Shown here: one piece after another, positions 49,839 to 58,614 of the stretch
Layout: each line of letters starts with the position of its first letter
Position numbering within the stretch: position 1 is the first letter of the stretch
NCBI GenBank assembly: GCA_046330935.1
Contig: JAXLRU010000003.1
Location: 496,001-560,000, forward strand
Source: JAXLRU01 sp046330935
GTDB lineage: Bacteria; Actinomycetota; Actinomycetes; Actinomycetales; Kineosporiaceae
Length of the DNA stretch: 64,000 bases
Direction of reading: 5' to 3'
The notes under the pieces: generated by a model
Told to the model about the DNA's origin: nothing
Seen by the model: the letters and a program-made list of their open reading frames with translations, nothing else
Database searches by the model: none
Translations under genes and position numbers: made by a program

Positions 49839-50357
49839 TCAGTCCTGGACGCCGCGGAGCAGGTCCCGCGGGTTGGCGGGCGGGGTGTCTCCGGAAGCGA
49901 TGATCGCCGCGAGCCCGCGAGCGGCGTGAGCGGAGCGGCGCACCCCGCGCACCCGCCACGCGAGCGCGTCGCCGTCGCCACCGGGGAACGCGCGCACCGT
50001 GAAGGGCACGACCCCCAGGGCACGTAGCGCGGGCAGGCCCACGAGCACCGGGACCGTGAGCAGCAGGTCGCCGAGCAACGCGAACGGGAGGAAGAGCCAC
50101 CCGCCGAAGAGGAACAGCAGGACCCACAGAACGACGACGACCAGACCCACCACCAGCGATCCCAGCAGGTCGTCACCATCCACGTCGACGTCGGCGTCGA
50201 GAACGTCGAGCGGGTTCGGGGCAAGACTTCCCGAGCCTGGGGCGTCCCCGCGGCGCATCCACCGCGTGTAGCGGCGGGCGAGGTGGCCCAGGCCCGGCCA
50301 CCACCTCCGTTCCACGACCCACACCGCACCGGAGGGATCGCTCACCCGCACCCGCAC
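49839..50357 (-). CDS. Hypothetical membrane protein, 172 aa
   Basis: The N-terminal third is basic and soluble (VVERRWWPGLGHLARRYTRW). There are two adjacent hydrophobic segments (LLGSLVVGLVVVVLWVLLFL and LPFALLGDLLLTVPVLVGLP), then a cytoplasmic tail with AFPGGDGDALAWRVRGVRRS. No family is recognised beyond an actinobacterial membrane protein of unknown function. ATG 50357 was chosen by the longest frame. The stop is next to the 20-bp repeats, and the gene is 54 bp after the sigma-factor gene on the same strand. Confidence 0.7.
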   Translation of the reverse strand: MRVRVSDPSGAVWVVERRWWPGLGHLARRYTRWMRRGDAPGSGSLAPNPLDVLDADVDVDGDDLLGSLVVGLVVVVLWVLLFLFGGWLFLPFALLGDLLLTVPVLVGLPALRALGVVPFTVRAFPGGDGDALAWRVRGVRRSAHAARGLAAIIASGDTPPANPRDLLRGVQD

Positions 50358-50411
50358 CTCGACCCCCTGCCGCTGCCTCGCGTCGCCCCTCGAAGCGGGC
50401 GCGGGACGACG

Positions 50412-51485
50412 TTACAGAACCTCGGGCAGGCCGAACCTGGCGAACAGCGAGGTGTCGAAGAAGGCGACGACGTGACGCACCTTCCCTGCGTCGTCGACGT
50501 CGAGGACCTGCAGGTGGAACGCGCGGTGCACGCCGTCCTCCCCGCGCATGTAGAGCCCGAACGCGGGCTGCCCGTTGGCGGTGGTGGGCAGCAGGCGCTG
50601 GTCGCCGGGACCGGAGGCGGGGCAGTGCCGCGAGATGAGCCCGCCGATGTTCTCGGCCCCCTGGAACCAGGAGTCGAACGGCGGCATCTCCCACACGGCG
50701 TCGGCGTGCAGGAGGTCGACGATGGCGGGCACGTCGTAGCGTTCGAACGCCGAGACGTAGGTGTCGAGCAGCTCGCGCAACTGCGGCGACTCGGGCTCGC
50801 TCGCCTCCTCCTCGCGCGGGGAGACGCTGGCCAGCTGCGCCCGGGCCCGCTGCAGCAGGCTGTTGACGGCGGCCACGGAGGTGTCGAGCACGGTCGCGAC
50901 CTCGGCTGCGCGCCAGGCCAGCACGTCCCGCAACACCAGCACGGCCCGCTGCTGCGGGGTCAGGTGCTGCAGCGCGGCGATCAGGGCGAGCCGCACCGTC
51001 GAGCGGTGCACCGCCCGGTCGGCCGGGTCCTCCGCGTCGAGCGCCGTGCCCTGGCCGAGGCCGACCAGCGCGTCGGGGATCGGCTCCAGCCACGAGAGGT
51101 CCTGCGTCGACAGCTCGTTCGCCGGGTCGGACGCGGGCCCGCCCAGACCGCTGGGCAGCGGCCGGCGCTTGCGGCCGTCGAGCGCCGTGAGGCAGGCGTT
51201 GGTGGCGATCCGGTACAGCCACGTGCGCATCGACGAGCGGCCCTGGAAGGTCTCGGCGGCCCGCCAGGCGCGCAGGTACGTCTCCTGCACCAGGTCCTCG
51301 GCCTCGTGCAGGCAGCCGGTCATCCGGTAGCAGTGTGCGAGCAGCTCGCGCCGGTAGCGCTGCGCGGCGGCGGCGAGCGCCTCGGGCGACTCGAACTCGA
51401 CCGGTGCGGGTGTGGTCTGCGTCACCCGAGCGAGCCTAGGCCCGTGCGCCGACAGCGGGCGAGACTCCAGCAGGGTCGGGGTCAT
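50412..51485 (-). CDS. ECF sigma factor (SigG-like) with C-terminal SnoaL-like domain
   Basis: The product is 357 aa. The sigma-2 region reads ELLAHCYRMTGCLHEAEDLV followed by QETYLRAWRAAETFQGRSS. The sigma-4 region reads LTPQQRAVLVLRDVLAWRAA then EVATVLDTSVAAVNSLLQRA. After about residue 220 a SnoaL/NTF2-like domain follows (LLDTYVSAFERYDVPAIVDL; WEMPPFDSWFQGAENIGGL). Such tailed ECF factors have no classical anti-sigma; the tail itself controls activity. It is one base after the VOC gene stop on the same strand, so they are co-transcribed. The start may be the internal GTG of VTQTTPAP at about 51425. Confidence 0.9.
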   Translation of the reverse strand: MTPTLLESRPLSAHGPRLARVTQTTPAPVEFESPEALAAAAQRYRRELLAHCYRMTGCLHEAEDLVQETYLRAWRAAETFQGRSSMRTWLYRIATNACLTALDGRKRRPLPSGLGGPASDPANELSTQDLSWLEPIPDALVGLGQGTALDAEDPADRAVHRSTVRLALIAALQHLTPQQRAVLVLRDVLAWRAAEVATVLDTSVAAVNSLLQRARAQLASVSPREEEASEPESPQLRELLDTYVSAFERYDVPAIVDLLHADAVWEMPPFDSWFQGAENIGGLISRHCPASGPGDQRLLPTTANGQPAFGLYMRGEDGVHRAFHLQVLDVDDAGKVRHVVAFFDTSLFARFGLPEVL

Positions 51486-51486
51486 C

Positions 51487-51906
51487 TCACGCCTCGCCTT
51501 CCGCCGGGGGGACCGACGCCGGGTCCATCCAGAAGAACTCCCACTGGTGCCCGTCGAGGTCGGTGAAGGCCCGCCCGTACATGAAGCCGAGGTCGTTGGC
51601 GTCCTTGACCGGGCTCGCCCCCGCCTCCAGCGCCGCGTCCACCAGGCGGTCGACGTCCTCCCGGGAGTCCTGCAGCACCGCGAGGATCGAGCCGACGGGG
51701 CCGCCCGGCTCGGCGACCTCCCGGGTGGTGAAGGTCGCGAAGAACTCCCGGCGCAGCAGCATGGCCGAGGCGAGGTCGTTGAGGACCAGGCAGATCGCGT
51801 TGCCGTCGCAGAACCGGTCGTCGAAGGAGAACCCGAGCCCGGTCCAGAAGGCGCGGGTCTTGTCGAGGTCGGTCACGGGCAGGTTCGGGAAGATCATGCG
51901 GGGCAT
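51487..51906 (-). CDS. VOC-family (glyoxalase/bleomycin-resistance-like) protein
   Basis: The 139-aa single-module protein starts at ATG 51906 after GGAGG. It begins MPRMIFPNLPVTDLDKTRAF, followed by WTGLGFSFDDRFCDGNAICL and a closing DLDGHQWEFFWMDP with the metal-ligand Glu position. It ends one base before the sigma-factor start, so the pair forms an operon. Such VOC genes often accompany SnoaL-tailed ECF factors; the substrate is unknown. Confidence 0.88.
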   Translation of the reverse strand: MPRMIFPNLPVTDLDKTRAFWTGLGFSFDDRFCDGNAICLVLNDLASAMLLRREFFATFTTREVAEPGGPVGSILAVLQDSREDVDRLVDAALEAGASPVKDANDLGFMYGRAFTDLDGHQWEFFWMDPASVPPAEGEA

Positions 51907-52100
51907 CGGGGCCTCCGGGGAGCGCGGCGGACGGGTCTGGGGATCCGACCCGCGCGGCACCGGAAAGTCATCGCCGGGACGCCGTCCCGTCGCGTCCGGC
52001 TCCCCGACGGGCCGTCCCGTGCCCTCCGGCGAGGGCTAGGCTGCGGGCCGGTGACCCGGCGGCCCGGCCGGATCAGGGGAGAGGTGAGGGGGCGAGGGAC

Positions 52101-52715
52101 GTGGCCGAGCACGGCTGGTACGACGGCCGTCCGCAGAGCCCGCGGACCCTCGCCAACGCCGTCACCGTCGTGCGCACCGTGGCCGCGGTCGCCGTCGCCG
52201 TCCACGGCATCGCCGTCGGCTCCCTGGCATGGCTCGCGGCCGGCTACCTCGTCTACTGGGCGGGCGACATCGCCGACGGCGCGCTGGCCCGCGCGATGGA
52301 CCAGGAGACCCGCCTCGGCGGCGTGGGCGACGTCGTCTGCGACCGCATCTGCACGGTGACCCTCGGGGTGGGGCTGTGGCAGGTCCTGCCCGAGATGCGC
52401 CTGCCGATCGCGATTTTCCTGGCGCAGTTCGCCGTCGTCGACCTCGTGCTGTCGCTGGTGTTCGTGCGGCACCCCGTGCTCAGCCCGAACTACTTCTACC
52501 TCGTGGACCGGCCGATCTTCCGCTGGAACTGGTCCAAGCCTGCGAAGGCGCTCAACACCTCGGTCGTGGTGCTGTGCGTCGCCGTCGTGCAGTGGTGGTG
52601 GCCGGCGGTCATCGCGGCGTGCGCGGCCGCGGTGATCAAGTCGGTGTCGCTGGTGCGGTGGTGGACGGTCGTGCGCCCCGGCCGCCCCGGGGCACCCGAG
52701 CCCGGAGCGGGGTGA
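52101..52715 (+). CDS. CDP-alcohol phosphatidyltransferase-family membrane protein
   Basis: The 204-aa integral membrane protein has the full catalytic signature DG-x2-AR-x8-G-x3-D-x3-D (WAGDIADGALARAMDQETRL then GGVGDVVCDR). It transfers a phospho-alcohol group from a CDP-alcohol in phospholipid synthesis. Six hydrophobic helices are visible, among them TVAAVAVAVHGIAVGSLAWL. The start is GTG 52101. The following VTT-domain gene begins 4 bp after the stop, so they are co-transcribed. The alcohol acceptor is not deduced. Confidence 0.85.
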   Translation: MAEHGWYDGRPQSPRTLANAVTVVRTVAAVAVAVHGIAVGSLAWLAAGYLVYWAGDIADGALARAMDQETRLGGVGDVVCDRICTVTLGVGLWQVLPEMRLPIAIFLAQFAVVDLVLSLVFVRHPVLSPNYFYLVDRPIFRWNWSKPAKALNTSVVVLCVAVVQWWWPAVIAACAAAVIKSVSLVRWWTVVRPGRPGAPEPGAG

Positions 52716-52718
52716 GGC

Positions 52719-53333
52719 GTGGACGGCGTCCTGCTCACGACCGCGTTCTGGTTCGCCGTGGCCAGCGCGTTCATCCCGATCCTCAACATCGAGCTGTACG
52801 TGGTGGGGGCGGCCACGGCCACCGACACGTCGTGGGTCTGGCTGGTGCTCGTGGTGTCCACGGGCCAGACGCTGGGCAAGCTCGGGCTGTTCTTCGGGGC
52901 CCGGTACGCCAAGGCGGGGTTCCTGCTGCGCCGCACACAGAAGGCTCGGCACGAGGCCGACGTGCTCACCTCCGACCCGGAGGAGCAGGCACCGGCGCAG
53001 CCGTCGGCATCGGCGCCGGACCTCGACGAGTCGGAGCGCGCCGAGGCCGAGCGTCCGCGGTGGTGGCGGCGCGCCTGGCGCCGGTGCCGGCACTGGGTCG
53101 CGGTGGGCTGCGCCCGGTCGTGGGAGATCGTCCGCGGCGGCGGGTGGGGGGCGCTGGCGATCCTGTTCCTGTCCTCGGCGGTCGGCTTCCCGCCCCTGTA
53201 CGCCACCGCCGTCCTCGCCGGCGCGACGTCGATGCGCTGGCTCCCGTTCGCCCTGGTCACGTGGGTGGGGCGGGTCCTCCGGTTCGGGGGGCTGCTCCTG
53301 ATCCCCCTGTGGTTCGGAACCCATCCCGGCTGA
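52719..53333 (+). CDS. VTT/DedA-like (YqaA-type) membrane protein
   Basis: This 204-aa membrane protein opens MDGVLLTTAFWFAVASAFIP with ILNIELYVVGAATATD and the re-entrant segment VVSTGQTLGKLGLFFGARYA, typical of the SNARE-associated/VTT family thought to scramble or flip lipids. The middle 60 residues form a charged cytoplasmic loop (PDLDESERAEAERPRWWRRA). The end is two helices with AILFLSSAVGFPPLYATAVL. It is translated right after the CDP-alcohol enzyme, which suggests a joint role in lipid handling. The GTG start has a weak ribosome site. Confidence 0.75.
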   Translation: MDGVLLTTAFWFAVASAFIPILNIELYVVGAATATDTSWVWLVLVVSTGQTLGKLGLFFGARYAKAGFLLRRTQKARHEADVLTSDPEEQAPAQPSASAPDLDESERAEAERPRWWRRAWRRCRHWVAVGCARSWEIVRGGGWGALAILFLSSAVGFPPLYATAVLAGATSMRWLPFALVTWVGRVLRFGGLLLIPLWFGTHPG

Positions 53334-53343
53334 GGAGACGCCC

Positions 53344-54249
53344 GTGACGCGCAGGTCGGCCGCCGACGCAGCCCTTCTCACGGTGGCCGTCGCGTGGGGC
53401 ACGACGTACCTGACCACGAAGCACCTGGTGACCCCCGACACGGTGGTGGCCGTCCTCGCGCTGCGCTTCGCCGTCGCCGTCACGGGGCTGGCGGTCCTGG
53501 CGGGGCGCCGGGTCAGCCGCGAGCACCTGCGGGTGGGGGTGCCGCTGGGGCTGCTGCTCTCGGTGATCTTCGCGCTGGAGACCTTCGGCGTGGCTCACAC
53601 CTCGGCCACGAACGCGGGCCTCGTGATCAGCCTGGTCATCGTGCTGACGCCGATCGTGGAGCGTGCGCCGGTGCCGCCGGCGTTCTGGGCGGCGATGGCG
53701 ACGGCGCTGGCCGGGGTGGTGCTGCTCAGCCAGGGCGGGGGCCTGCGCGTCCCGGCGGCCGGGGACGCGCTGATGCTCGCCGCGGCGGCCGTGCGCGCCG
53801 TCCAGATGACGCTGCTGCACCGCCGGGTGTCCGGCCGCGACCTCGACGCCTCGGCGCTCACGCTCGTCCAGATGGCGGTGGTGACGGTCGTGACCGCCGT
53901 CGTCGCGCCGTTCGCGGGCGCGTCGCCGGTGACGGTGGCGCGCTCGCTGGGCGCCGCGGACGTCGCCGTCCTGGCGTACCTGGCCGTCGTCTGCACGGTG
54001 TTCGCGTTCTGGGTGCTCAGCTGGGCGGTGCCGCGCACCTCGGCGTCGCGCGCGGGGCTGCTGCTGGGCTCGGAGCCGGTGTGGGCGTTGCTCGCCGGGG
54101 TGGCGCTGGGCGGGGACAGGCTGGCGCCGCTGTCGGTGCTGGGCGCCGTCCTCGTGCTGGGCGGGATCGAGGCGGGACGCCGGTTGGAGGCCCGCGGTCG
54201 CCGTGACCGCCGGGTCCCTGATCCGCTGGGCCCCCCGCCCGTCGCCTGA
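53344..54249 (+). CDS. EamA-family (DMT) transporter
   Basis: This 301-aa drug/metabolite transporter has ten hydrophobic helices in two repeated EamA halves. The first begins AADAALLTVAVAWGTTYLTT and ends with AMATALAGVVLLSQGG. The second begins PAAGDALMLAAAAVRAVQM and ends SVLGAVLVLGGIEAGRRLEA. It starts with GTG 10 bp after the VTT gene. The substrate is unknown; the operon-like spacing with the two lipid genes may be accidental. Confidence 0.88.
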   Translation: MTRRSAADAALLTVAVAWGTTYLTTKHLVTPDTVVAVLALRFAVAVTGLAVLAGRRVSREHLRVGVPLGLLLSVIFALETFGVAHTSATNAGLVISLVIVLTPIVERAPVPPAFWAAMATALAGVVLLSQGGGLRVPAAGDALMLAAAAVRAVQMTLLHRRVSGRDLDASALTLVQMAVVTVVTAVVAPFAGASPVTVARSLGAADVAVLAYLAVVCTVFAFWVLSWAVPRTSASRAGLLLGSEPVWALLAGVALGGDRLAPLSVLGAVLVLGGIEAGRRLEARGRRDRRVPDPLGPPPVA

Positions 54250-54343
54250 CGACCCTCGCGTCGGACGGTCCTCCCGGGGCAGGATCGGTTCCGGCAGGAG
54301 GAGCAGCCGGGCTCCGCGCCTGCCCGGACGAGCGGACGTGCCG

Positions 54344-55117
54344 ATGAGCAGCCACCCGACGCCGGCCCACGGGTCGCTGGGCTACCTGCAACTGCCCACG
54401 CGGGACGTCGCCGCCTCGCTCGCCTTCTACGCGGCGGTGCTCGGTTGGGAGGGCGAGGTCGAGTTCGGCAGCTTCACCGCACCGGGCCTGATCGGGCAGT
54501 GGACCCCCGCCCTCGCCCCGGCCCCCGCCTCGGCGGGTCCGGTCGCGTGGTTCACGATCGAGGCGCTGGCGCCTGCCCTGGCGGCCGTCGCCGCCTCGGG
54601 GGGCCGCGTGCTCGGCGCGCCGACGCTCGACCAGGGGGCCCGCTGGCTCGTGGAGGTCGCCGATCCCGCGGGCAACCGGTTGGGGCTGGTGGCGCCCGCG
54701 CCCCTCGCGCGCTCGCAGACCATGCTGGCCGTCGCCGACGTCGAGGCCTCACGACGCTGGTACGTCGACGTCGTGGGCCTCGTCGCCGGTCACGGCGGTG
54801 AGGAGTACGAGCGGCTGCTGGCCGACGGCCAGCTCGTGCTGCAGCTGCACCGAGCCGACGTCCCCCACGACCACGGCGTCCTCCCGATCGACCCTGCAGC
54901 GCCCCGCGGCAACGGCGTGCTGGTGTGGCTGGGCGAGGTGTCGGACTTCGACGCCGTGCTCGCGCGGGTCGAGGCGTCGGGGGCGGAGCTGGTCCGCCCG
55001 GTGCACCGCAACCCGGCCGAAGGGGAGGGCCCCTCGCACCGCGAGGTCTGGGTGCGCGACCCCGACGGCTACGTCGTCGTCCTGGCCAGCCCCGACGGCG
55101 AGGCCTGGCAGGGCTGA
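54344..55117 (+). CDS. Two-module VOC-family protein
   Basis: ATG 54344 (GTG 54338 also possible) gives 257 aa made of two VOC folds. Module 1 is SLGYLQLPTRDVAASLAFYA to EVADPAGNRLGLVAP. Module 2 is LAVADVEASRRWYVDVVGLV to VWVRDPDGYVVVLASPDG. Each ends with a metal-ligand-like Glu/Val strand typical of glyoxalase or dioxygenase superfamily members. The gene converges on the DHFR-like gene, with only 7 bp between the stops. The substrate is not known. Confidence 0.86.
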   Translation: MSSHPTPAHGSLGYLQLPTRDVAASLAFYAAVLGWEGEVEFGSFTAPGLIGQWTPALAPAPASAGPVAWFTIEALAPALAAVAASGGRVLGAPTLDQGARWLVEVADPAGNRLGLVAPAPLARSQTMLAVADVEASRRWYVDVVGLVAGHGGEEYERLLADGQLVLQLHRADVPHDHGVLPIDPAAPRGNGVLVWLGEVSDFDAVLARVEASGAELVRPVHRNPAEGEGPSHREVWVRDPDGYVVVLASPDGEAWQG

Positions 55118-55124
55118 GCGGCAC

Positions 55125-55697
55125 TCAGGTGCGCTGCCGCCGCAGGACCGTGTAGGTGGTGATGCGTTCGGGGTCGGAGAACTCCGCCGCCGTGACCCGG
55201 AACTCGGCCGCGACACCGTCGGCGAACAGCCGCTGCCCGGCTCCCAGCACGGTGGGGAAGGTGATCAGGCGGTACTCGTCGACCAGGTCGGCGGCGGCGA
55301 GCGCGTGCACCAGGCTGAGGCTGCCGATCACCACGACGTCGTGCTCGGACTTCTCCCGCGCCGCCCAGGCGAGCGGGTCGCCGTCGATCGCGGCGGAGTT
55401 CGACCACGCCGTCGCGTCGATGCGGGTGCGGGTCGCCACGCGCTTGGGCACGGCGTTCATCCGGGCCGCGAACTCGCCGTCGCGCCCGGGCCACAGCCGC
55501 GAGAAGTGCTCCCAGGTTCGGCGGCCGTACAGCTGGACGCCGTCGTCCTGGCGCCGCCCGAGGCGGAACTTGTCGTCGGTGACCGGCCCCGAGCCGTAGC
55601 GGAACGCCCAGCCGCCGTGGCCGGTGCCCCACCGGCCGTCCGGGTCGGAGACGACGCCGTCCAGCGTCGTGAACTGCACCACGATGACCTCGCCCAT
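55125..55697 (-). CDS. Dihydrofolate-reductase-like (RibD C-terminal type) protein 1
   Basis: The 190-aa protein begins MGEVIVVQFTTLDGVVSDPD and has the NADPH region LYGRRTWEHFSRLWPGRDGE, VVVIGSLSLVHALAAADLVD and a closing strand YRLITFPTVLGAGQRLFADG. It belongs to the YyaP/YwjB group, not classical FolA: it is longer and the folate-site segments differ. It is divergent from the second ECF sigma gene (152 bp between), and a paralogue follows that sigma gene at 56871, so both may be sigma targets. Confidence 0.86.
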   Translation of the reverse strand: MGEVIVVQFTTLDGVVSDPDGRWGTGHGGWAFRYGSGPVTDDKFRLGRRQDDGVQLYGRRTWEHFSRLWPGRDGEFAARMNAVPKRVATRTRIDATAWSNSAAIDGDPLAWAAREKSEHDVVVIGSLSLVHALAAADLVDEYRLITFPTVLGAGQRLFADGVAAEFRVTAAEFSDPERITTYTVLRRQRT

Positions 55698-55849
55698 GCG
55701 CTGTGCTCCTCGCCTGCGCGCGCCGCCGATCGGCGCGTCCGGGACATGTACCGGCGCGGGGGCCGCGACTCATCGCCGGCTCGCGTGATCGGTGGCGTCT
55801 CGGCTCCACCGCGGGGTCCGCGGTCCGGTCCGGGCCGTAGGGTCGCGCG

Positions 55850-56797
55850 GTGACCCCCGCCGCGGACCCCGCGCTCACCGAGCAGATCACCGCCCTGCGC
55901 GGCGACGTGCTCGCGCACTGCTACCGCATGCTCGGGTCACTCGACGAGGCGGAGGACCTCGCCCAGGAGACGCTGGTGCGGGCGTGGCGGGCGGCGGCGA
56001 GCTACGACCCGGCCAGGGCGTCGTTGCGCACGTGGCTGCACCGGATCGCGACGAACGCCTGCCTCACCGCGCTGGAGGGGCGTGCGCGACGGCCCCTGCC
56101 GAGCGGGTTGGGCCCCGCGGGCGCACCCGACGCCCCGCTCGTCCCGCGCCTGGACCTGCCGTGGCTGCAGCCCATGCCCGACGCCTGGGTGGCCGACCCC
56201 GCGCTGGCCGTCCAGCAGAGGCAGGGCCTGAGGCTCGCGTTCGTCGCCGCCCTGCAGCTGCTGCCCGCCCGGCAGCGGGCGGTGCTCGTGCTGCGCGAGG
56301 TGCTGCAGCTGCCCGCCGCCGAGGTGGCCGACGTCCTGGGCTGGAGCGTCGCGTCCGTCAACAGCAGCCTCCAGCGCGCCCGGAGCACGCTGCGCGCCTG
56401 CGGCCCCGTGCTGGAGGAGTGGCGCGAACCCGCCGACCCGGGCGAGCGGGACGTCGTCCGCCGCTACGTCGCCGCCTTCGAGGCCGCCGACGTGCCCGCG
56501 CTGACGGCGCTGCTGGCCGCCGACGTCGTCCTGGAGATGCCCCCGGTGGCGCTGTGGCTGGCCGGTGCGCGCGACTACGCGGCGTTCATGGAGGCCGTGT
56601 TCGCCCGCCGCGGGGGCGGCTGGCGGGTGGAGACGACCCGGGTCAACGACGCGCCGACGCTGCTCACCTGGGCGCCTGCCGACGGCGGGCTGCGGCCGCA
56701 CTCGGTGCAGGTGCTGCGTGTGGCGGGCGGCCTCGTGCGCGCCAACGTGACGTTCGCGGATCCGGCGCTGGTGGAGCGGTTCGCCGGGGGGCGATGA
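55850..56797 (+). CDS. ECF sigma factor with SnoaL-like C-terminal domain (second copy)
   Basis: The 315-aa protein has sigma-2 (VLAHCYRMLGSLDEAEDLAQ; ETLVRAWRAAASYDPARASL) and sigma-4 (LLPARQRAVLVLREVLQLPA; AEVADVLGWSVASVNSSLQR) regions, followed by an NTF2-like domain (RRYVAAFEAADVPALTALLA; VLEMPPVALWLAGARDYAAF). Architecture and key segments match the sigma factor at 50412-51485, so the two are paralogues. GTG 55850 starts the frame. It is followed by a DHFR-like gene on the same strand after 73 bp and divergent from another. The signal sensed is unknown. Confidence 0.9.
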   Translation: MTPAADPALTEQITALRGDVLAHCYRMLGSLDEAEDLAQETLVRAWRAAASYDPARASLRTWLHRIATNACLTALEGRARRPLPSGLGPAGAPDAPLVPRLDLPWLQPMPDAWVADPALAVQQRQGLRLAFVAALQLLPARQRAVLVLREVLQLPAAEVADVLGWSVASVNSSLQRARSTLRACGPVLEEWREPADPGERDVVRRYVAAFEAADVPALTALLAADVVLEMPPVALWLAGARDYAAFMEAVFARRGGGWRVETTRVNDAPTLLTWAPADGGLRPHSVQVLRVAGGLVRANVTFADPALVERFAGGR

Positions 56798-56870
56798 GTT
56801 CCGCGGGCGTCACCGGTCGAGTCGGGCGGGTGCTCGCTCCCGGGCGCCCGAGGATCGAGGAGGGACACCC

Positions 56871-57467
56871 ATGGCCAGGGTCGTGATGCACGCGGTGGTG
56901 TCGGTGGACGGGTTCATCACGGGCCCCGACGGTTCGATCGAGGCGCTGTTCGACTGGTACGGCAACGGCGACACCGAGGCCGTCGTCCGCGAGAGCGGCT
57001 GGACGTTCCGGGTCTCGGCGGCGTCGGCGGCGTACGTGCAGCCGTTCTGGGACGCCGTCGACGTCACCGTGATCGGCCGGGTCCTGTTCGACCAGACGAA
57101 CGGCTGGGACGGCCGCCCGGGCGCCGGGCGACGCCTGATCGTCGTCACGCACCGGCCGTTGCCCGAGGAGTGGCTCGCCGCGCACCCCGACGCGCCCGTC
57201 GAGACGGCCGCGTCGGTGACGGCGGGGATCGCGCGGGCCCGGGAGCTGGCAGGGGACGGGCTGGTCAGCGTGACGGCCGGGGACGTCGGCGGCCAGGCGT
57301 TCGCCGCCGGGCTGGTCGACGAGGTGGCGATGGACGTCGTCCCGGTCGTCCTCGGGGGCGGGGCGCGCTACTTCGGCGACCACGTGGGCGCCGTGCCGCT
57401 CGCGGACGCCGACCGGATCGTGCAGGGCGACCGCGTGCTGCACCTGCACTACACGGTGCGTCGCTGA
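56871..57467 (+). CDS. Dihydrofolate-reductase-like (RibD C-terminal type) protein 2
   Basis: ATG 56871 follows AGGAGGGACACCC. The 198-aa protein begins MARVVMHAVVSVDGFITGPD and has TVIGRVLFDQTNGWDGRPGA, SVTAGDVGGQAFAAGLVDEV and VVPVVLGGGARYFGDHVG, the same fold as the gene at 55125-55697 but only distantly similar. It is the typical YyaP-like oxidoreductase of unknown substrate found next to SnoaL-tailed ECF factors. Confidence 0.88.
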   Translation: MARVVMHAVVSVDGFITGPDGSIEALFDWYGNGDTEAVVRESGWTFRVSAASAAYVQPFWDAVDVTVIGRVLFDQTNGWDGRPGAGRRLIVVTHRPLPEEWLAAHPDAPVETAASVTAGIARARELAGDGLVSVTAGDVGGQAFAAGLVDEVAMDVVPVVLGGGARYFGDHVGAVPLADADRIVQGDRVLHLHYTVRR

Positions 57468-57566
57468 GCGGTCGCCCCGTGCGGCCCGGGGGCCGGGTCT
57501 GGCGAGGGCGCTAGGGACTGTCTGCGGCGAATAGCGCCGCGAACCGTCCATCGAGCCGACCCTGGT

Positions 57567-57588
57567 GCCGGGAATCATCACTCCCGGC
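57567..57588. promoter_or_regulatory. Small inverted repeat before the oxidoreductase gene
   Basis: GCCGGGA at 57567-57573 and TCCCGGC at 57582-57588 are perfect complements with 8 nt between, 18 bp before the ATG at 57606, which itself lacks a clear ribosome site. This could be an operator or an attenuating hairpin in the leader. Confidence 0.4.
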
Positions 57589-57605
57589 CCCTGGTTGCCG
57601 CGCCC

Positions 57606-58553
57606 ATGACGATCGCGGTGGTGGCGCAGGGGTACGGCGGGCCCGAGCAGCTCGCGCTGGTCGAGGTGGACGACGTGGAGCCCGGCCCGGGTCAGGTGCG
57701 GGTCGAGGTGCGAGCGGCCGGGGTCAACCCGTTCGACGCGAAGCGGTACTCCGGGGCGTTCGGGCGCGACCCGGGGGCGCTGCCGATGCGGCTGGGTGCT
57801 GAGGTGGCGGGCGTCGTGACGGCGGTGGGTCCCGACGCCGTGGGGCCGGTGGGCCCGGTGTCGGTGGGCGACGAGGTGATCGGCTACCGGGTCGACGGCG
57901 CGTACGCCTCGGCGCTGACCGTGCCCGCGTCGTCGCTCGTGCCCAAGCCCGCGGGGGTGTCGTTCGCCGAGGCGGCGGGCGTGATGCTCGCGGGCGCGAC
58001 GGCGGTGCACGCGCTGACGGTCGTGTCGGCCGCGGAGGGCGACACGGTGCTGGTGCACGCGGCGTCCGGGGGCGTGGGCCTGCTGCTCGTGCAGCTGGCG
58101 CGGCTGCGCGGGGCGCGGGTGATCGGCACCGCCGGGCAGGGACGCCACGAGCTGCTGCGGTCGCTGGGTGCCGAACCCGTCGTCTACGGGCCTGGCCTCG
58201 CCGACCGCGTGCGGGAGCTGGCGCCCGAGGGGGTGGACGCCGCGATCGACGCCGCGGGCACCGACGAGGCGGTCGACACGTCCCTGGAGCTGGTCGCCGA
58301 CCGCTCCCGGATCACCACGATCGCCGCCTTCGCGCGGGCCGGCGCCGCGGGGATCAAGGCGTTGGGTGCGGGGCCGGGCGCCGACCCGGGCACGGAGGTG
58401 CGCGACGCCGCGCGGCCCGAGCTGGCGCGGCTGCTCGGCACCGGCGAGCTGCAGGTGCTCGTGGCCGCCGAGCTGCCCCTCGCCGAGGTCGCGCGGGCGC
58501 ATGAGCTGATCCTCGAGGGCCACACCACGGGCAAGATCGTGCTCGTGCCCTGA
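57606..58553 (+). CDS. Zinc-independent MDR-type NADP-dependent oxidoreductase (quinone reductase-like)
   Basis: The 315-aa medium-chain reductase has the N-terminal fold VRVEVRAAGVNPFDAKRYSG without zinc ligands, and the NADPH-binding motif ASGGVGLLLVQLARLRGARV followed by AEPVVYGPGLADRVRELAPE. It ends AHELILEGHTTGKIVLVP as in QOR-like enzymes. The start ATG 57606 is chosen by homology with the first strand (MTIAVVAQGYGGPEQLALVE). It converges on the sulfurtransferase gene with a shared terminator. The substrate may be a quinone or an unsaturated carbonyl; that is open. Confidence 0.88.
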   Translation: MTIAVVAQGYGGPEQLALVEVDDVEPGPGQVRVEVRAAGVNPFDAKRYSGAFGRDPGALPMRLGAEVAGVVTAVGPDAVGPVGPVSVGDEVIGYRVDGAYASALTVPASSLVPKPAGVSFAEAAGVMLAGATAVHALTVVSAAEGDTVLVHAASGGVGLLLVQLARLRGARVIGTAGQGRHELLRSLGAEPVVYGPGLADRVRELAPEGVDAAIDAAGTDEAVDTSLELVADRSRITTIAAFARAGAAGIKALGAGPGADPGTEVRDAARPELARLLGTGELQVLVAAELPLAEVARAHELILEGHTTGKIVLVP

Positions 58554-58564
58554 GCCCTTGCGCG

Positions 58565-58611
58565 ATCTGGGGAGTTTCGTCGCGGTATAGCCGCGACGAC
58601 ACTCCCCAGAT
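58565..58611. terminator. Bidirectional hairpin terminator
   Basis: Arms 58565-58585 (core ATCTGGGGAGTTTCG) and 58591-58611 pair over 21 bp with one mismatch around a 5-nt loop. It lies 11 bp past the plus-strand stop and 3 bp before the stop of the minus-strand sulfurtransferase. Confidence 0.9.
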
Positions 58612-58614
58612 GCG

